Shown here in pieces: positions 18,671-31,811 of a stretch of DNA of 64,000 nt. The notes under the pieces are model-generated. The model was not told the DNA's origin. It saw nothing but the letters and a program-made list of their open reading frames with translations, and did no database searches. The position numbers were made by a program, and so were the translations under genes. Source of the stretch: Curtobacterium oceanosedimentum (GTDB taxonomy: Bacteria; Actinomycetota; Actinomycetes; Actinomycetales; Microbacteriaceae); assembly GCF_020297365.1 (NCBI RefSeq), contig NZ_JAIXIG010000011.1:1-64000 (forward strand), written 5' to 3'. Positions within the stretch are counted from its first letter, which is position 1; each line of letters begins with the position of its first letter.

Positions 18671-20338
18671 TCACGCGACGACGCGCAGGATCTCGTCGAC
18701 GCTCGTCATACCGAGCTTGACCTTCTCGAAGCCGTCCTGCCGGAGCGTGAGCATGCCCTGCTCCTGCGCCACCCGGCTGATCTCCGCGCTCGAGGCCCGG
18801 CCGACGGCGAGGCGCTCGATCTCCTCGGTGACGGTCATCACCTCGTGCAGGGCGATGCGACCGCGGTAGCCCGTGTTCGAGCAGACCGCGCAACCGACGG
18901 GGGCGAAGAACGCCGGCAGTTCGTCGCCGGCGCGCAGGAAGCCGAGCGCCTGGAGCTGCTCGACCTCGTACACGGCGGGCGCCTTGCACCGGTCGCACAG
19001 CCGACGCGCGAGTCGCTGGGCCACGACGGAGTCGAGCGCCGACCCGACGAGGAACGGCTCGATGTCCATCTCGGTCAGGCGCGTGACGGCGGACGGGGCG
19101 TCGTTGGTGTGCAGCGTCGAGAGCACGAGGTGCCCGGTCAGCGAGGCCTCGATCGCGATCTGCGCGGTCTCGTGGTCACGGATCTCGCCGAGCAGGACCA
19201 CGTCGGGGTCGGATCGCAGGATGGACCGCAGCGCCGAGGCGAAGGTCAGCCCGGCCTTCGGGTTCACCTGCACCTGGTTGATGCCGGCCATGCGGTACTC
19301 GACCGGGTCCTCGACGGTGATGACGTTGATCTCGGGCTTCGCGACCGCGTTCAGCGTGGTGTACAGCGTCGTGGACTTCCCGGAACCGGTGGGCCCGGTG
19401 ACCAGGATCATGCCGTACGGCTTCGAGTAGGACCGCTGGTACGCCTGGAAGTTCCGCTCGAGCAGGTTGAGGTCCTTGAGGGTCAACGACGTGTTCGTGT
19501 TGTCGAGGATCCGCATGACGACCTTCTCGCCCCACACCGTCGGCAGGGTCGCGACACGGAGGTCGATCTGCCGACCGCCGTGGCGGACCGACATGCGGCC
19601 GTCCTGCGGCTTGCGCCGCTCGGCGATGTCGATGTCGCTCATGATCTTCAGACGGCTGATGACGCCGTTCTGGATGTTCTTCGGGGCCGGCGCCATCTCG
19701 TGCAGCACACCGTCGATGCGGTAGCGGATCCGCACCTCGTGCTCGCCGGGCTCGATGTGGATGTCGGACGCGTGGTCCTGGATCGCCTGCGACACGAGCA
19801 GGTTCACGAACCGGACGATCGGGACGTCGTCGAGGGCTCCGTCGGCGATGTCGACCTGCGCGGTGGAGGTGGCGGACGCTTCTTCCTCGAGGGACGAGGT
19901 GAGGTCGTTCAGCTCGTCGTCGGCCCGGAGGTAGCGGTCGAGGGCGGCCACGAGGTCGCGCTCCTCGACCTGCAGCGGCTTGATCGTGCGACCGGAGGCC
20001 GTGCGGGCGTCGTCGATCGCGAGCACGTTCGTCGGGTTCACCATCGCGAGGATGAGCAGGTCGCCCTCGAAGCCGACGCCGAGCACACCGTGCCGCCGGC
20101 AGAGCGCCGCCGGCAGGATCGACACCGCGGTGCCGTCGACGGGGTAGTCGCTCAGCGGGACCGTGCGGGAGTTGTTCGACGCGGCGCGGGCGGTGATGAA
20201 CTGGGCCTCGCTCACGACGCCCTGGTCGACCAGGCCGCGGATGGCGCGCTCGTCGAGGTCCTCGTCGCCCGTCATCGAGTCGAGGTGCTCGATCGGCAGG
20301 GCGCCGTTCAGGATGAGGATCTCGGACAGGGTCGCCAT
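18671..20338 (-). CDS. pilB: PilB extension ATPase
   Basis: A 555-residue GspE/PilB motor. The N-terminal part (residues 1-150) matches MshEN-type c-di-GMP-binding domains in layout. The core has Walker A GPTGSGKST (about residue 325), VTVEDPVEY, Walker B DVVLLGEIRD, TGHL, and the C-terminal zinc tetracysteine motif CDRC...CAVC (about residues 460-500) that distinguishes extension from retraction motors. ATG 20338 follows AAGGAGG ten bases upstream; the open frame continues upstream without family sequence. First gene of the pilus cluster. Confidence 0.95.
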   Translation of the reverse strand: MATLSEILILNGALPIEHLDSMTGDEDLDERAIRGLVDQGVVSEAQFITARAASNNSRTVPLSDYPVDGTAVSILPAALCRRHGVLGVGFEGDLLILAMVNPTNVLAIDDARTASGRTIKPLQVEERDLVAALDRYLRADDELNDLTSSLEEEASATSTAQVDIADGALDDVPIVRFVNLLVSQAIQDHASDIHIEPGEHEVRIRYRIDGVLHEMAPAPKNIQNGVISRLKIMSDIDIAERRKPQDGRMSVRHGGRQIDLRVATLPTVWGEKVVMRILDNTNTSLTLKDLNLLERNFQAYQRSYSKPYGMILVTGPTGSGKSTTLYTTLNAVAKPEINVITVEDPVEYRMAGINQVQVNPKAGLTFASALRSILRSDPDVVLLGEIRDHETAQIAIEASLTGHLVLSTLHTNDAPSAVTRLTEMDIEPFLVGSALDSVVAQRLARRLCDRCKAPAVYEVEQLQALGFLRAGDELPAFFAPVGCAVCSNTGYRGRIALHEVMTVTEEIERLAVGRASSAEISRVAQEQGMLTLRQDGFEKVKLGMTSVDEILRVVA

Positions 20339-20516
20339 GAGTCCCGTGCCTCCTTGGACTCGCGCAGGGCGAGACGTCGTCGGGTGATGCGCCACCAGGG
20401 ATGTCGCGCCTGACCACGCTACTTCCGGGGCACGCGCCGTCCGCAGTCCCAGAATGAGGGGGCGGGACCCCTCCGACTGCACCCAGAACAGGGGACTCGG
20501 GTCGACCCCCGCCGGG

Positions 20517-21542
20517 TCAGGTCGCGATCGACGCCGTGACGTGGGCGTCGCCGGCGACGAACCCGAGTCCCTCGTAGAGCCGGACGGCTCCGCTCGGGTT
20601 CTCGGCGTCGACGTCGAGCACCGCGGCGGCGAGCCCGTCGGCGCGCATCGCCCGGATCGCCGCGTCGAGCACGAGCGGGGCGAGCCCACGGCCGCGAGCG
20701 GACCGCACCACCCCGACCCAGTGCACGTACCCGAATGACCGCCCACGCGCCGCGAACGCGTCCGGGTCGACCTCGACGATCGCGAACGCGAGCACCCGGC
20801 CGTCCGCGTCGACGACGACTCGGGACAGGTCCGGTCGGCTGACGGCCGCGGTGAGGAACCCGTGCCAGTCCGAGGCGACCATCGGCTGCGATCCCCAGTG
20901 GTCGCGGAAGGCGTCGTTCTTGGCGGTGCGCAGCGGCTCGATGTCGTCCGCGGTGCTCGCTCGCACGACCAGCCCGTCCGGCAGCGCCTGCGATGACGGC
21001 CCGTCGTGCTGCTCGCCGAACACGAGCTGCATCGCGACCCAGGTGCGCGCGGGCGCGAAGCCGGCGCGGGCGGCGAGCCGGAGTCCGGACGCGCCGAGCG
21101 GGCCACCGACGTCGAGCGACGCGGGCAGGTCGACGTCGAGCAGCGCCAGCCGCTGCCGCGCCCGACCGACCTGCCAGTCGAGCACCCGCCGACCGACGCG
21201 ACGACCGCGGTGTGCGGGGTGCACCGCCCCCTCGAGCACGGCCCGGGCCGCGGTGACGCGGGAGGGGACGTCGATGACGATGCCGAAGGCCTGCACATGC
21301 CCATCAGGATCGACCCCGACGACGGTGTCCCGCGGCACGTCCATGCCCTCGGTGGACAACGCTCGCTCCAGGGCCCCTGTGGAGGGACGAGCGAGCGGGT
21401 CGTCCTCCGCCGCGGCCGCCACTGCGACCGCGTGCATGCCGACGACGTCGTCCCGCGAGGCGGCCCGGAACGTCAGGCCACCCGTCGGCTCCGGGACGTC
21501 CAGGTGGGTCGGTGCCGTGATCCGTTCGCGCAGCGTCGCCAT
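20517..21542 (-). CDS. Tandem GNAT acetyltransferase (mycothiol-synthase-like)
   Basis: A 341-residue protein with two GNAT domains: residues about 20-170 (with HPAHRGRRVGRRVL, the acetyl-CoA loop) and about 185-335 (with VVRSARGRGLAPLVLD). Two fused GNAT domains of this length are the architecture of MshD, which acetylates Cys-GlcN-Ins to make mycothiol, but similar tandem proteins of other function are common in actinobacteria, so no symbol is given. ATG 21542 has CAGGGT ending six bases upstream, fitting a leaderless start. Divergent from the VOC gene. Confidence 0.75.
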   Translation of the reverse strand: MATLRERITAPTHLDVPEPTGGLTFRAASRDDVVGMHAVAVAAAAEDDPLARPSTGALERALSTEGMDVPRDTVVGVDPDGHVQAFGIVIDVPSRVTAARAVLEGAVHPAHRGRRVGRRVLDWQVGRARQRLALLDVDLPASLDVGGPLGASGLRLAARAGFAPARTWVAMQLVFGEQHDGPSSQALPDGLVVRASTADDIEPLRTAKNDAFRDHWGSQPMVASDWHGFLTAAVSRPDLSRVVVDADGRVLAFAIVEVDPDAFAARGRSFGYVHWVGVVRSARGRGLAPLVLDAAIRAMRADGLAAAVLDVDAENPSGAVRLYEGLGFVAGDAHVTASIAT

Positions 21543-21548
21543 GTGCCC

Positions 21549-21554
21549 ACCCTG
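21549..21554 (-). promoter_or_regulatory. -10-like CAGGGT, leaderless start
   Basis: Ends six bases before ATG 21542. Confidence 0.45.
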
Positions 21555-21626
21555 CCACGGAGCCCCTGCCCGACGGACCGCCCGGGAAGCCCTCGACGCA
21601 CGGCCGTCGCCGCGACATGATGAGGC

Positions 21627-21992
21627 ATGGACATCACCAGCGTGACCGTGGGGCTGCCCGTCACCGACCTCGAGGCGTCCTGCCTGTGGTACGGCGCCGT
21701 CCTCGAGCGCACCGAGCCGGACCTCGAGCCCGAGGACGGCGTCGCCGAGTACGAGGTCGGCGGCATCTGGATCCAACTCGTCGTGGACGACCAGGCCGAG
21801 GTGCACCCGGCCCGGGTCCGGTTCGGGGTCGACGACGTCGCCGCCCAGCACGCGCGCATCGGCGCGCTCGGCATCGACGTCGGCCCGGTCGAGTGCGTCG
21901 CCGGCGCGGTCGACTGGTTCGACGTGCGCGACCCCGACGGCAACGTGCTGAGCCTGTACTCGCTGGTCGACGAGAAGGGCCGGACAGCGTGA
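21627..21992 (+). CDS. VOC/glyoxalase-fold protein
   Basis: A 121-residue single-domain vicinal-oxygen-chelate protein. The paired beta-alpha-beta-beta-beta modules are visible: VTVGLPVTDLEASCLWYGAVL at the start and VDWFDVRDPDGNVLSLYSL at the end, the last being the classical DPDGN segment. It may be a dioxygenase, a glyoxalase or a binding protein; the sequence does not decide. It starts at ATG 21627 with CATGAT just upstream. Followed directly by a palindromic element and convergent with rpoC. Confidence 0.85.
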   Translation: MDITSVTVGLPVTDLEASCLWYGAVLERTEPDLEPEDGVAEYEVGGIWIQLVVDDQAEVHPARVRFGVDDVAAQHARIGALGIDVGPVECVAGAVDWFDVRDPDGNVLSLYSLVDEKGRTA

Positions 21993-22000
21993 CCCCCTGA

Positions 22001-22044
22001 CGGACGGGAGGCGCGGCGCGGCCCCGCACCGCGCCTCCCGTCCG
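22001..22044. repeat. Palindromic element, best copy (GGGAGGCGCGG core)
   Basis: Arms CGGACGGGAGGCGCGG (22001-22016) and its exact complement (22029-22044) flank a 12-base spacer. It lies nine bases after the VOC stop and may end its transcript. The same core recurs across the window (see findings). Confidence 0.8.
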
Positions 22045-22074
22045 CCACCCCCTCGCGGACGCGACCCGCAACGG

Positions 22075-22112
22075 CGAAGGGCCCCGCATCCTGACGGATG
22101 CGGGGCCCTTCG
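22075..22112 (-). terminator. Terminator after rpoC
   Basis: A 16-bp perfect stem (22075-22090 and 22097-22112) with a 6-base loop, 15 bases past the rpoC stop; probably bidirectional for VOC as well. Confidence 0.85.
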
Positions 22113-22127
22113 TGGATCACTTCAGGC

Positions 22128-26009
<3,882 letters not shown>

Positions 26010-26053
26010 TGTTCTTCTCTCTTGCTGATTCAGGCTTCGATGTACGGGCGGGA

Positions 26054-29000
26054 TCAGATGTCGTCGACGGAGGACGACTCGAACCGCGAGGAGATGTTGA
26101 TGCCCAGCTCTTCAGCGGCACGGAAGACCTCGTCGTCCGTGTCGCGGAGGCTGACCGCCTGGCCGTCGGCCGAGAGGACCTCGACGTTCAGGCAGAGCGA
26201 CTGCATCTCCTTCATGAGGACCTTGAAGGACTCGGGGATGCCGGGTTCCTGGATGTTCTCGCCCTTGACGATCGCCTCGTAGACCTTCACGCGGCCGAGG
26301 ATGTCGTCGGACTTGATCGTCAGGAGCTCCTGGAGGGCGTAGGCGGCACCGTACGCTTCGAGCGCCCACACCTCCATCTCACCGAATCGCTGTCCACCGA
26401 ACTGCGCCTTACCACCCAGCGGCTGCTGCGTGATCATCGAGTACGGACCGGTCGAACGCGCGTGGATCTTGTCGTCGACCAGGTGGTGCAGCTTGAGGAT
26501 GTACATGTAGCCGACCGAGACGGGCTCCGGGAAGGGCTCGCCGGAGCGACCGTCGAAGAGCTGCGCCTTGCCGGACGAGCCGATCAGGCGCTCGCCGTCG
26601 CGGTTCGGGAGGGTCGAGTCGAGGAGGCCCTCGATCTCGCGCTCGTACGCACCGTCGAACACCGGGGTGGCGACCTTGGTGCCGGGCTCCGCGTGGCGTG
26701 CGGCCTCCGGCAGGGCCTCGGCCCACTCCTGGATGCCCTCGACGTTCCAGCCCTGCTTGGCGAGCCACCCGAGGTGGATCTCGAGCACCTGACCGAAGTT
26801 CATGCGGCCGGGGACGCCGAGCGGGTTGAGGACGATGTCGACGGGGGTGCCGTCGGCGAGGAACGGCATGTCCTCGACCGGGAGGATGGTCGAGATGACG
26901 CCCTTGTTGCCGTGACGACCGGCGAGCTTGTCACCCGCGGTGATCTTGCGCTTCTGGGCGATGTAGACGACCACGCGCTGGTTGACGCCCGAGCCGAGCT
27001 CGTCGTCGCCGTCCTGCGCGTCGAACACCTTGACGCCGATGATCGTGCCCTCTTCACCGTGGGGCACCTTGAGCGAGGTGTCGCGGACCTCCCGCGACTT
27101 CTCGTTGAAGATGGCACGGAGCAGGCGCTCCTCGGCGCTCAGCTCGGTCTCGCCCTTCGGCGTGACCTTGCCGACCAGGATGTCGCCGGGGCGGACCTCG
27201 GCACCGATGCGGATGATGCCGCGCTCGTCGAGGTCGGCCAGCAGGTCCGGGCTGACGTTGGGGAGGTCACGGGTGATCTCCTCCTTGCCGAGCTTGGTGT
27301 CGCGGGCGTCGACCTCGTACTCCTCGATGTGGATCGAGGAGAGCGTGTCGTCCTTGATGAGGTTCTGCGACAGGATCATCGCGTCCTCGTAGTTGTAGCC
27401 CTCCCACGGCATGAACGCGACGAGGAGGTTCTTGCCGAGCGCGAGCTCGCCGTTCTCCGTCGCGGGGCCGTCGGCGATGACCTCGCCCTGCTCCACGCGC
27501 TCGCCTGCGGAGACGATGACGCGGTGGTTGTAGCTCGTGCCCTGGTTGGAGCGGTCGAACTTGCGCAGGTAGTAGGTCTGCGTGCCGCCCTCGTCGAGCT
27601 GCAGGGTGACGGCATCGGCCGAGACCTCGGAGACGACACCGGCCTTGTCGGCGGTGACGACGTCGCCGGCGTCGATGGCCGTGTAGCCCTCCATGCCGGT
27701 GCCGACGAGCGGCGACTCGGAACGGAGCAGCGGGACGGCCTGACGCTGCATGTTCGCACCCATGAGGGCGCGGTTCGCGTCGTCGTGCTCGAGGAACGGG
27801 ATGAGCGACGTCGCGACCGACACCATCTGGCGCGGCGAGACGTCCATGTAGTCGACCTCGTCCTTGGCGACGAGTTCGACCTCGCCACCCTTCTTGCGGA
27901 CGAGCACCTTGTCGTCGGCGAAGTGGAAGTCGTTCGTCAGCGGGGCGTTGGCCTGCGCGACGACGAAGTCGTCCTCTTCCGAAGCGGTGAGGTAGTCGAT
28001 GGTCTTCGTGACCTCGCCGTTGACGACGCGACGGTACGGGGTCTCGATGAAGCCGAAGGAGTTGATCCGACCGAACGACGCGAGCGAACCGATCAGGCCG
28101 ATGTTCGGGCCTTCCGGGGTCTCGATCGGGCACATGCGGCCGTAGTGCGACGGGTGGACGTCACGGACCTCGACGCCGGCACGCTCACGGGACAGACCAC
28201 CCGGGCCGAGGGCCGACAGGCGACGCTTGTGCGTCAGGCCCGCGAGCGGGTTGTTCTGGTCCATGAACTGCGACAGCTGGGACGTCCCGAAGAACTCCTT
28301 GATCGCGGCGACGACGGGGCGCACGTTGATCAGGGTCTGCGGCGTGATGGCCTCGATGTCCTGCGTGGTCATGCGCTCGCGGACGACGCGCTCCATGCGG
28401 GACAGACCCGTGCGGACCTGGTTCTGGATGAGCTCGCCGACGGCGCGGATGCGACGGTTGCCGAAGTGGTCGATGTCGTCCACGTCGAGGCGCAGCTGCA
28501 CCGGCTCGCCGTCACGGACGCCGTCGATGGTGGTGCGCTCCGCGTGCAGCGACACCAGGTACTTGATCGTCGCGACGATGTCCTTGACGGTGAGCACCGA
28601 GTCGGACAGCGGGGCGTCCATGCCGAGCTTGCGGTTGACCTTGTAGCGGCCGACCTTCGCCAGGTCGTAGCGCTTCGGGTTGAAGTAGAAGTTGTCGAGG
28701 AGCGCACGCGCGGCCTCGGCAGCGACCTGCTCGCCCGGACGGAGCTTGCGGTAGATGTCCTTGAGCGCCTCTTCCTTCGTCAGGACGGCGTCCTTCTCGA
28801 GGGTCGACTCGATCGAGGCGAAGCCCTGGAACTCGTCCATGATCTCCTCGCTCGTCAGGCCGAGGGCCTTGAGGAAGACGGTCACGGACTGCTTGCGCTT
28901 GCGGTCGATGCGCACGCCCACCTGGTCGCGCTTGTCGATCTCGAACTCGAGCCAGGCGCCGCGCGACGGGATCACGCGTGCCGAGTAGATGTCCTTGTCG

Positions 29001-29542
29001 GAGGTCTTCTCCTGCTGGCGCTCGAAGTACACACCGGGCGAACGGACGAGCTGCGACACGACGACGCGCTCGGTGCCGTTGATGATGAACGTGCCCCGCT
29101 CGGTCATGAGCGGGAAGTCGCCCATGAAGACCGTCTGGGTCTTGATCTCACCCGTCATGTGGTTCATGAACTCGGCGTTGACGTACAGCGGGGCGGCGTA
29201 GGTCTTGCCGCGCTCCTTGCAGTCGTCGATCGAGTACTTCGGGTCCTCGAGCTCCGGCGCGGTGAACGAGAGCTGCATGGTCTCGCCGAGGTCCTCGATC
29301 GGGGAGATCTCCTCGAAGATCTCCTCGAGCCCCGAGTGCAGCGCGAGGTCGGTGCGACCCTGCTCCTGCCCTTCGGCGAGGCGGGCCTTCCAGACGTCGT
29401 TGCCGACGAGCCAGTCGAAGCTCTCCGTCTGGAGTGCGAGCAGATCCGGAACCGTGAGGGTGTCCGTGATCTTGGCGAACGAGAGTCGCGAGTGGTTGCG
29501 ACCGTTCTTGGGGTTGGTGGATGCGTTGGGCGCAGCAGCCAA
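26054..29542 (-). CDS. rpoB: RNA polymerase beta subunit
   Basis: An 1162-residue beta subunit. The rifampicin-determining region [15 protein letters not shown]...[13 protein letters not shown] lies at about residues 410-450 with wild-type residues at the usual resistance positions. The start is a TTG at 29542 (reads [16 protein letters not shown]), because GGAGG lies eight bases before it and the open frame upstream carries no family sequence and no better start. Transcribed from 29806-29835 through a leader of about 255 bases. Confidence 0.98.
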   Translation of the reverse strand: MAAAPNASTNPKNGRNHSRLSFAKITDTLTVPDLLALQTESFDWLVGNDVWKARLAEGQEQGRTDLALHSGLEEIFEEISPIEDLGETMQLSFTAPELEDPKYSIDDCKERGKTYAAPLYVNAEFMNHMTGEIKTQTVFMGDFPLMTERGTFIINGTERVVVSQLVRSPGVYFERQQEKTSDKDIYSARVIPSRGAWLEFEIDKRDQVGVRIDRKRKQSVTVFLKALGLTSEEIMDEFQGFASIESTLEKDAVLTKEEALKDIYRKLRPGEQVAAEAARALLDNFYFNPKRYDLAKVGRYKVNRKLGMDAPLSDSVLTVKDIVATIKYLVSLHAERTTIDGVRDGEPVQLRLDVDDIDHFGNRRIRAVGELIQNQVRTGLSRMERVVRERMTTQDIEAITPQTLINVRPVVAAIKEFFGTSQLSQFMDQNNPLAGLTHKRRLSALGPGGLSRERAGVEVRDVHPSHYGRMCPIETPEGPNIGLIGSLASFGRINSFGFIETPYRRVVNGEVTKTIDYLTASEEDDFVVAQANAPLTNDFHFADDKVLVRKKGGEVELVAKDEVDYMDVSPRQMVSVATSLIPFLEHDDANRALMGANMQRQAVPLLRSESPLVGTGMEGYTAIDAGDVVTADKAGVVSEVSADAVTLQLDEGGTQTYYLRKFDRSNQGTSYNHRVIVSAGERVEQGEVIADGPATENGELALGKNLLVAFMPWEGYNYEDAMILSQNLIKDDTLSSIHIEEYEVDARDTKLGKEEITRDLPNVSPDLLADLDERGIIRIGAEVRPGDILVGKVTPKGETELSAEERLLRAIFNEKSREVRDTSLKVPHGEEGTIIGVKVFDAQDGDDELGSGVNQRVVVYIAQKRKITAGDKLAGRHGNKGVISTILPVEDMPFLADGTPVDIVLNPLGVPGRMNFGQVLEIHLGWLAKQGWNVEGIQEWAEALPEAARHAEPGTKVATPVFDGAYEREIEGLLDSTLPNRDGERLIGSSGKAQLFDGRSGEPFPEPVSVGYMYILKLHHLVDDKIHARSTGPYSMITQQPLGGKAQFGGQRFGEMEVWALEAYGAAYALQELLTIKSDDILGRVKVYEAIVKGENIQEPGIPESFKVLMKEMQSLCLNVEVLSADGQAVSLRDTDDEVFRAAEELGINISSRFESSSVDDI

Positions 29543-29952
29543 GGGTGTGACCTCCGGTAGGCCCCGTCGGGCCGACACTGACGAGCAGTGTGTAGGTGAG
29601 TGGATTGATCGCTCGGCGAACCCCGAGAGTTCGTGCCCTGCGACCACGCTGACACGTGCGCGACGCGGGACGTCGGTGTACGTGTGGGATGATCTCCGTG
29701 AGCGGGACCCGCCGCCATATACGGGTCCGGCTGCACCAGGGCGAGTTGAAGAACTCTGCGTCGACCGCAATATGACGACACGGATGCCAGGGAGCGCGAA
29801 CTGTCATCATAGTTCGGCCCGAGGCGCGCTGTCCAGTCCCGGCTTGACCGGATTCGGCACTGGCGTGTATAAGCCCGTCTCCGTGGTCGGCATTCCCGCC
29901 CCGCGCACCCCGGCAGGCCCGGGACTCTGGCGATCCGAAGGCGACCGCCCGC
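29543..29952 (-). other. rpoB leader and upstream region, no gene
   Basis: 410 bases without a credible gene. The minus strand holds the rpoB promoter and a leader of about 255 bases with a relatively AT-rich patch (29750-29820). On the plus strand TTGACC (29844-29849) and TATAAG (29868-29873), 18 bases apart, form an opposing promoter-like pair; there is no plus-strand gene until 30875. Confidence 0.6.
29806..29835 (-). promoter_or_regulatory. rpoB-rpoC promoter
   Basis: TGGACA (29835..29830) and TATGAT (29811..29806) with an 18-base spacer; the -10 is close to consensus. Confidence 0.65.
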
Positions 29953-30552
29953 TCAGCCGATGCGTTCCCGCTCGACGTGCGCCGCGCCTCCCGGCCGGCC
30001 GTGTGCGCCCGCCAGCGCACGGAACGCGTCCTCCGGACGACGGGTGCGCACGAAGGTGACGCGACCACGGTCGTCCGTCAGCTCGAGGCCGAGCCCCGGG
30101 GTCAGGATGAGGGCGCGCACGCCGTGCCGGATGCGCAGTCCGACCCCGCCGTACGTCGCGGCGTCCGCCTCGACGAGGCGCACCCCGGCGATCCGTCGGC
30201 GGGCGATGCGCCGGGGCGGCAGCGGCCGGAAGTGCAGGACGACGTGCCGGTCGGTGATGCTGACGCCCGAGCGCGCGAGCACGAGCAGCAGCCCGGCCAC
30301 GACGGCGAGCAGCCCCGGGACGAGCAGCGCGATCTCCGGGGCGTCGCCGGGCCAGCCGAGCACGGCGGCCGTCAGACCGAGTCCGCCGACGAGCAGCAGC
30401 GCGCCGACGGCGCGCATCCACGCGGGCGCCGCCTCGTGGTCGGTGTGGGACGGCCTGGAGGCGCGGGTCGCCCGGGCAGGGCGGCGCACGGTGGGGCGCG
30501 TGGTCGGGTGGGTACGGCGTGCGGTGGGCACGCTCAACGTGTCGGCGGTCAT
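29953..30552 (-). CDS. Two-helix membrane protein with PH-like domain
   Basis: A 199-residue protein. Residues 1-45 are basic and Thr/Arg-rich; two adjacent helices follow (about 46-66 and 72-92), then a soluble part with TDRHVVLHFRPLPPRRIARRRI and LTDDRGRVTFVRTRRPEDAFRAL. This layout (paired helices followed by a beta-rich domain giving a short hydrophobic strand pattern) resembles bacterial PH-domain/DUF3093-like proteins; function unknown. ATG 30552 has AGGAG eight bases upstream. The last 20 codons include a copy of the palindromic core read on the opposite strand (GGRPGGAA). Confidence 0.6.
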   Translation of the reverse strand: MTADTLSVPTARRTHPTTRPTVRRPARATRASRPSHTDHEAAPAWMRAVGALLLVGGLGLTAAVLGWPGDAPEIALLVPGLLAVVAGLLLVLARSGVSITDRHVVLHFRPLPPRRIARRRIAGVRLVEADAATYGGVGLRIRHGVRALILTPGLGLELTDDRGRVTFVRTRRPEDAFRALAGAHGRPGGAAHVERERIG

Positions 30553-30874
30553 GACGGAGGCTCCTGCGGCAGCGGGGCAGTGGCACTCGGCGCTGGGTGC
30601 GGTGCGGTCGTCGGCCACCACGGACGGGTGGCCGGAGGGGCGGCGCGCAGCAGCACGCCGGCGGCGCGCACGCTCGAGCGGTGGGGGTCGCTCACGGGCA
30701 CGTCGCGGTCCCGCTGTCCCGGCGGACGCGTGCCGCGGGGCACGGCGCGCATCGACGCCGGACGGCGGGACGACTGCGTCGAGGGTACGGAACGAGTCTC
30801 CACGTCCGCTGGAGGTCCATGTGTTCGCATGCACCGCGGTGCGGGCGGCGCGCGCGGTGGTGTTCGATTGACCC
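30553..30874. other. Divergent intergenic region, no clear gene
   Basis: 322 bases between two divergent genes. It is extremely GC-rich. A Pro-rich frame of about 48 codons ending in an ATGA overlap with 30552 is open on the minus strand but has no ribosome binding site or family features. No palindromic operator stood out. Confidence 0.4.
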
Positions 30875-31717
30875 ATGGCAGATGCGTTCGACGGCTTCCG
30901 GATCGGTGCGGGGCACGCGGTGGTCGAGGCGGACCGGCACCGTCCGGGGTCGTTCACCCTGGTGGTCGACGGCACGCCGCAGTCGCACGTCGACCTCGAG
31001 GACCCGACGCACCTGGCGTTCGAGTACATCCGGCGGATCGGGCACGCGATCGACCTGCTGCCCGAGGGCCCGGTCACCGCGCTCCACCTGGGGGCCGGCG
31101 CCCTGACGCTGCCCCGGTACGTCGCCGTGACCCGGCCGGGCTCGCGCCAGCAGGTGGTCGAGCTCGAGCGGGACCTGGTCGAACACGTCCGCGAGGTCCT
31201 GCCGTTCCCCCGCGGCGCATCGATCCGCGTGCGGTACGGCGACGCGCGCGAGGTCCTCGGCAAGCTGCCCGGCGGACTCCGCGGCACGGTGGACCTGGCG
31301 GTCGTCGACGTCTTCGGCGGCTCGAAGATCCCCGCCCACGTGACGAGCGTCGAGTTCTACCGCGAGGTCGCCGCGTTCCTGTCGCCGACCGGGATCCTCG
31401 CCGTGAACGTGGCCGACGGCGCCGGGCTGGCGTTCGCCCGGGGCCAGGCGTCGACGCTGCAGTCGGTGCTGCCCTCGGTCGCGGCCGTCGCCGACACCGG
31501 GATGCTCAAGGGCCGTCGGTTCGGGAACATCGTGCTGCTCGGGTCGCCGACGGACCTGCCGATCGCGGAGATGCCACGGCGCTACTCGTCGGACCCGATG
31601 CCGGCGAAGGTCGTGCACGGCGCCGAGCTGCGGTCGTTCATCGCCGGGGCACCGATCGTCACCGACCAGACCGCGGTGGCGTCCCCCGAGCCGAACCGGA
31701 GCGTGTTCGGCGGCTGA
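30875..31717 (+). CDS. Spermidine-synthase-like methyltransferase-fold protein
   Basis: A 280-residue Rossmann-fold protein of the polyamine-synthase (PABS) superfamily. The SAM-type glycine motif LHLGAGALTLPRYVA is at about residue 68, followed by the acidic strand end VELERDL and the ADVFGGSKIPAHV-like motif (LAVVDVFGGSKIP). Many actinobacterial genes of this type are annotated as spermidine synthase or fused-MFS-type without proven aminopropyl transfer; the substrate is not evident. Starts at ATG 30875; TTCGAT ends six bases before. A large hairpin surrounds its stop codon. Confidence 0.75.
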   Translation: MADAFDGFRIGAGHAVVEADRHRPGSFTLVVDGTPQSHVDLEDPTHLAFEYIRRIGHAIDLLPEGPVTALHLGAGALTLPRYVAVTRPGSRQQVVELERDLVEHVREVLPFPRGASIRVRYGDAREVLGKLPGGLRGTVDLAVVDVFGGSKIPAHVTSVEFYREVAAFLSPTGILAVNVADGAGLAFARGQASTLQSVLPSVAAVADTGMLKGRRFGNIVLLGSPTDLPIAEMPRRYSSDPMPAKVVHGAELRSFIAGAPIVTDQTAVASPEPNRSVFGG

Positions 31718-31749
31718 CCGGGTGAACCGCCAGCCTGAACACGCTCCGG
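31696..31749 (+). terminator. Hairpin enclosing the stop codon of the PABS gene
   Basis: Outer arms of 13 perfect bases (31696-31708 and 31737-31749) plus inner GGCGG/CCGCC pairing; the TGA at 31715-31717 sits in the loop. Probably a terminator. Confidence 0.65.
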
Positions 31750-31811
31750 AGCCGGCTGCCAGGATGGGCTGAACGACCGCGCAGGTGCGCGACCGAGCGA
31801 TGGGAACCCTG

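Noticed and set aside
20517-21542. Firm call of mycothiol synthase mshD
   Set aside because: Tandem GNAT architecture fits, but the defining residues cannot be confirmed by eye, and other tandem GNAT proteins exist.
30549-30830. Small Pro-rich frame ending in an ATGA overlap with the gene at 29953-30552
   Set aside because: No ribosome binding site, biased composition only, and no recognisable family; the overlap is likely chance.
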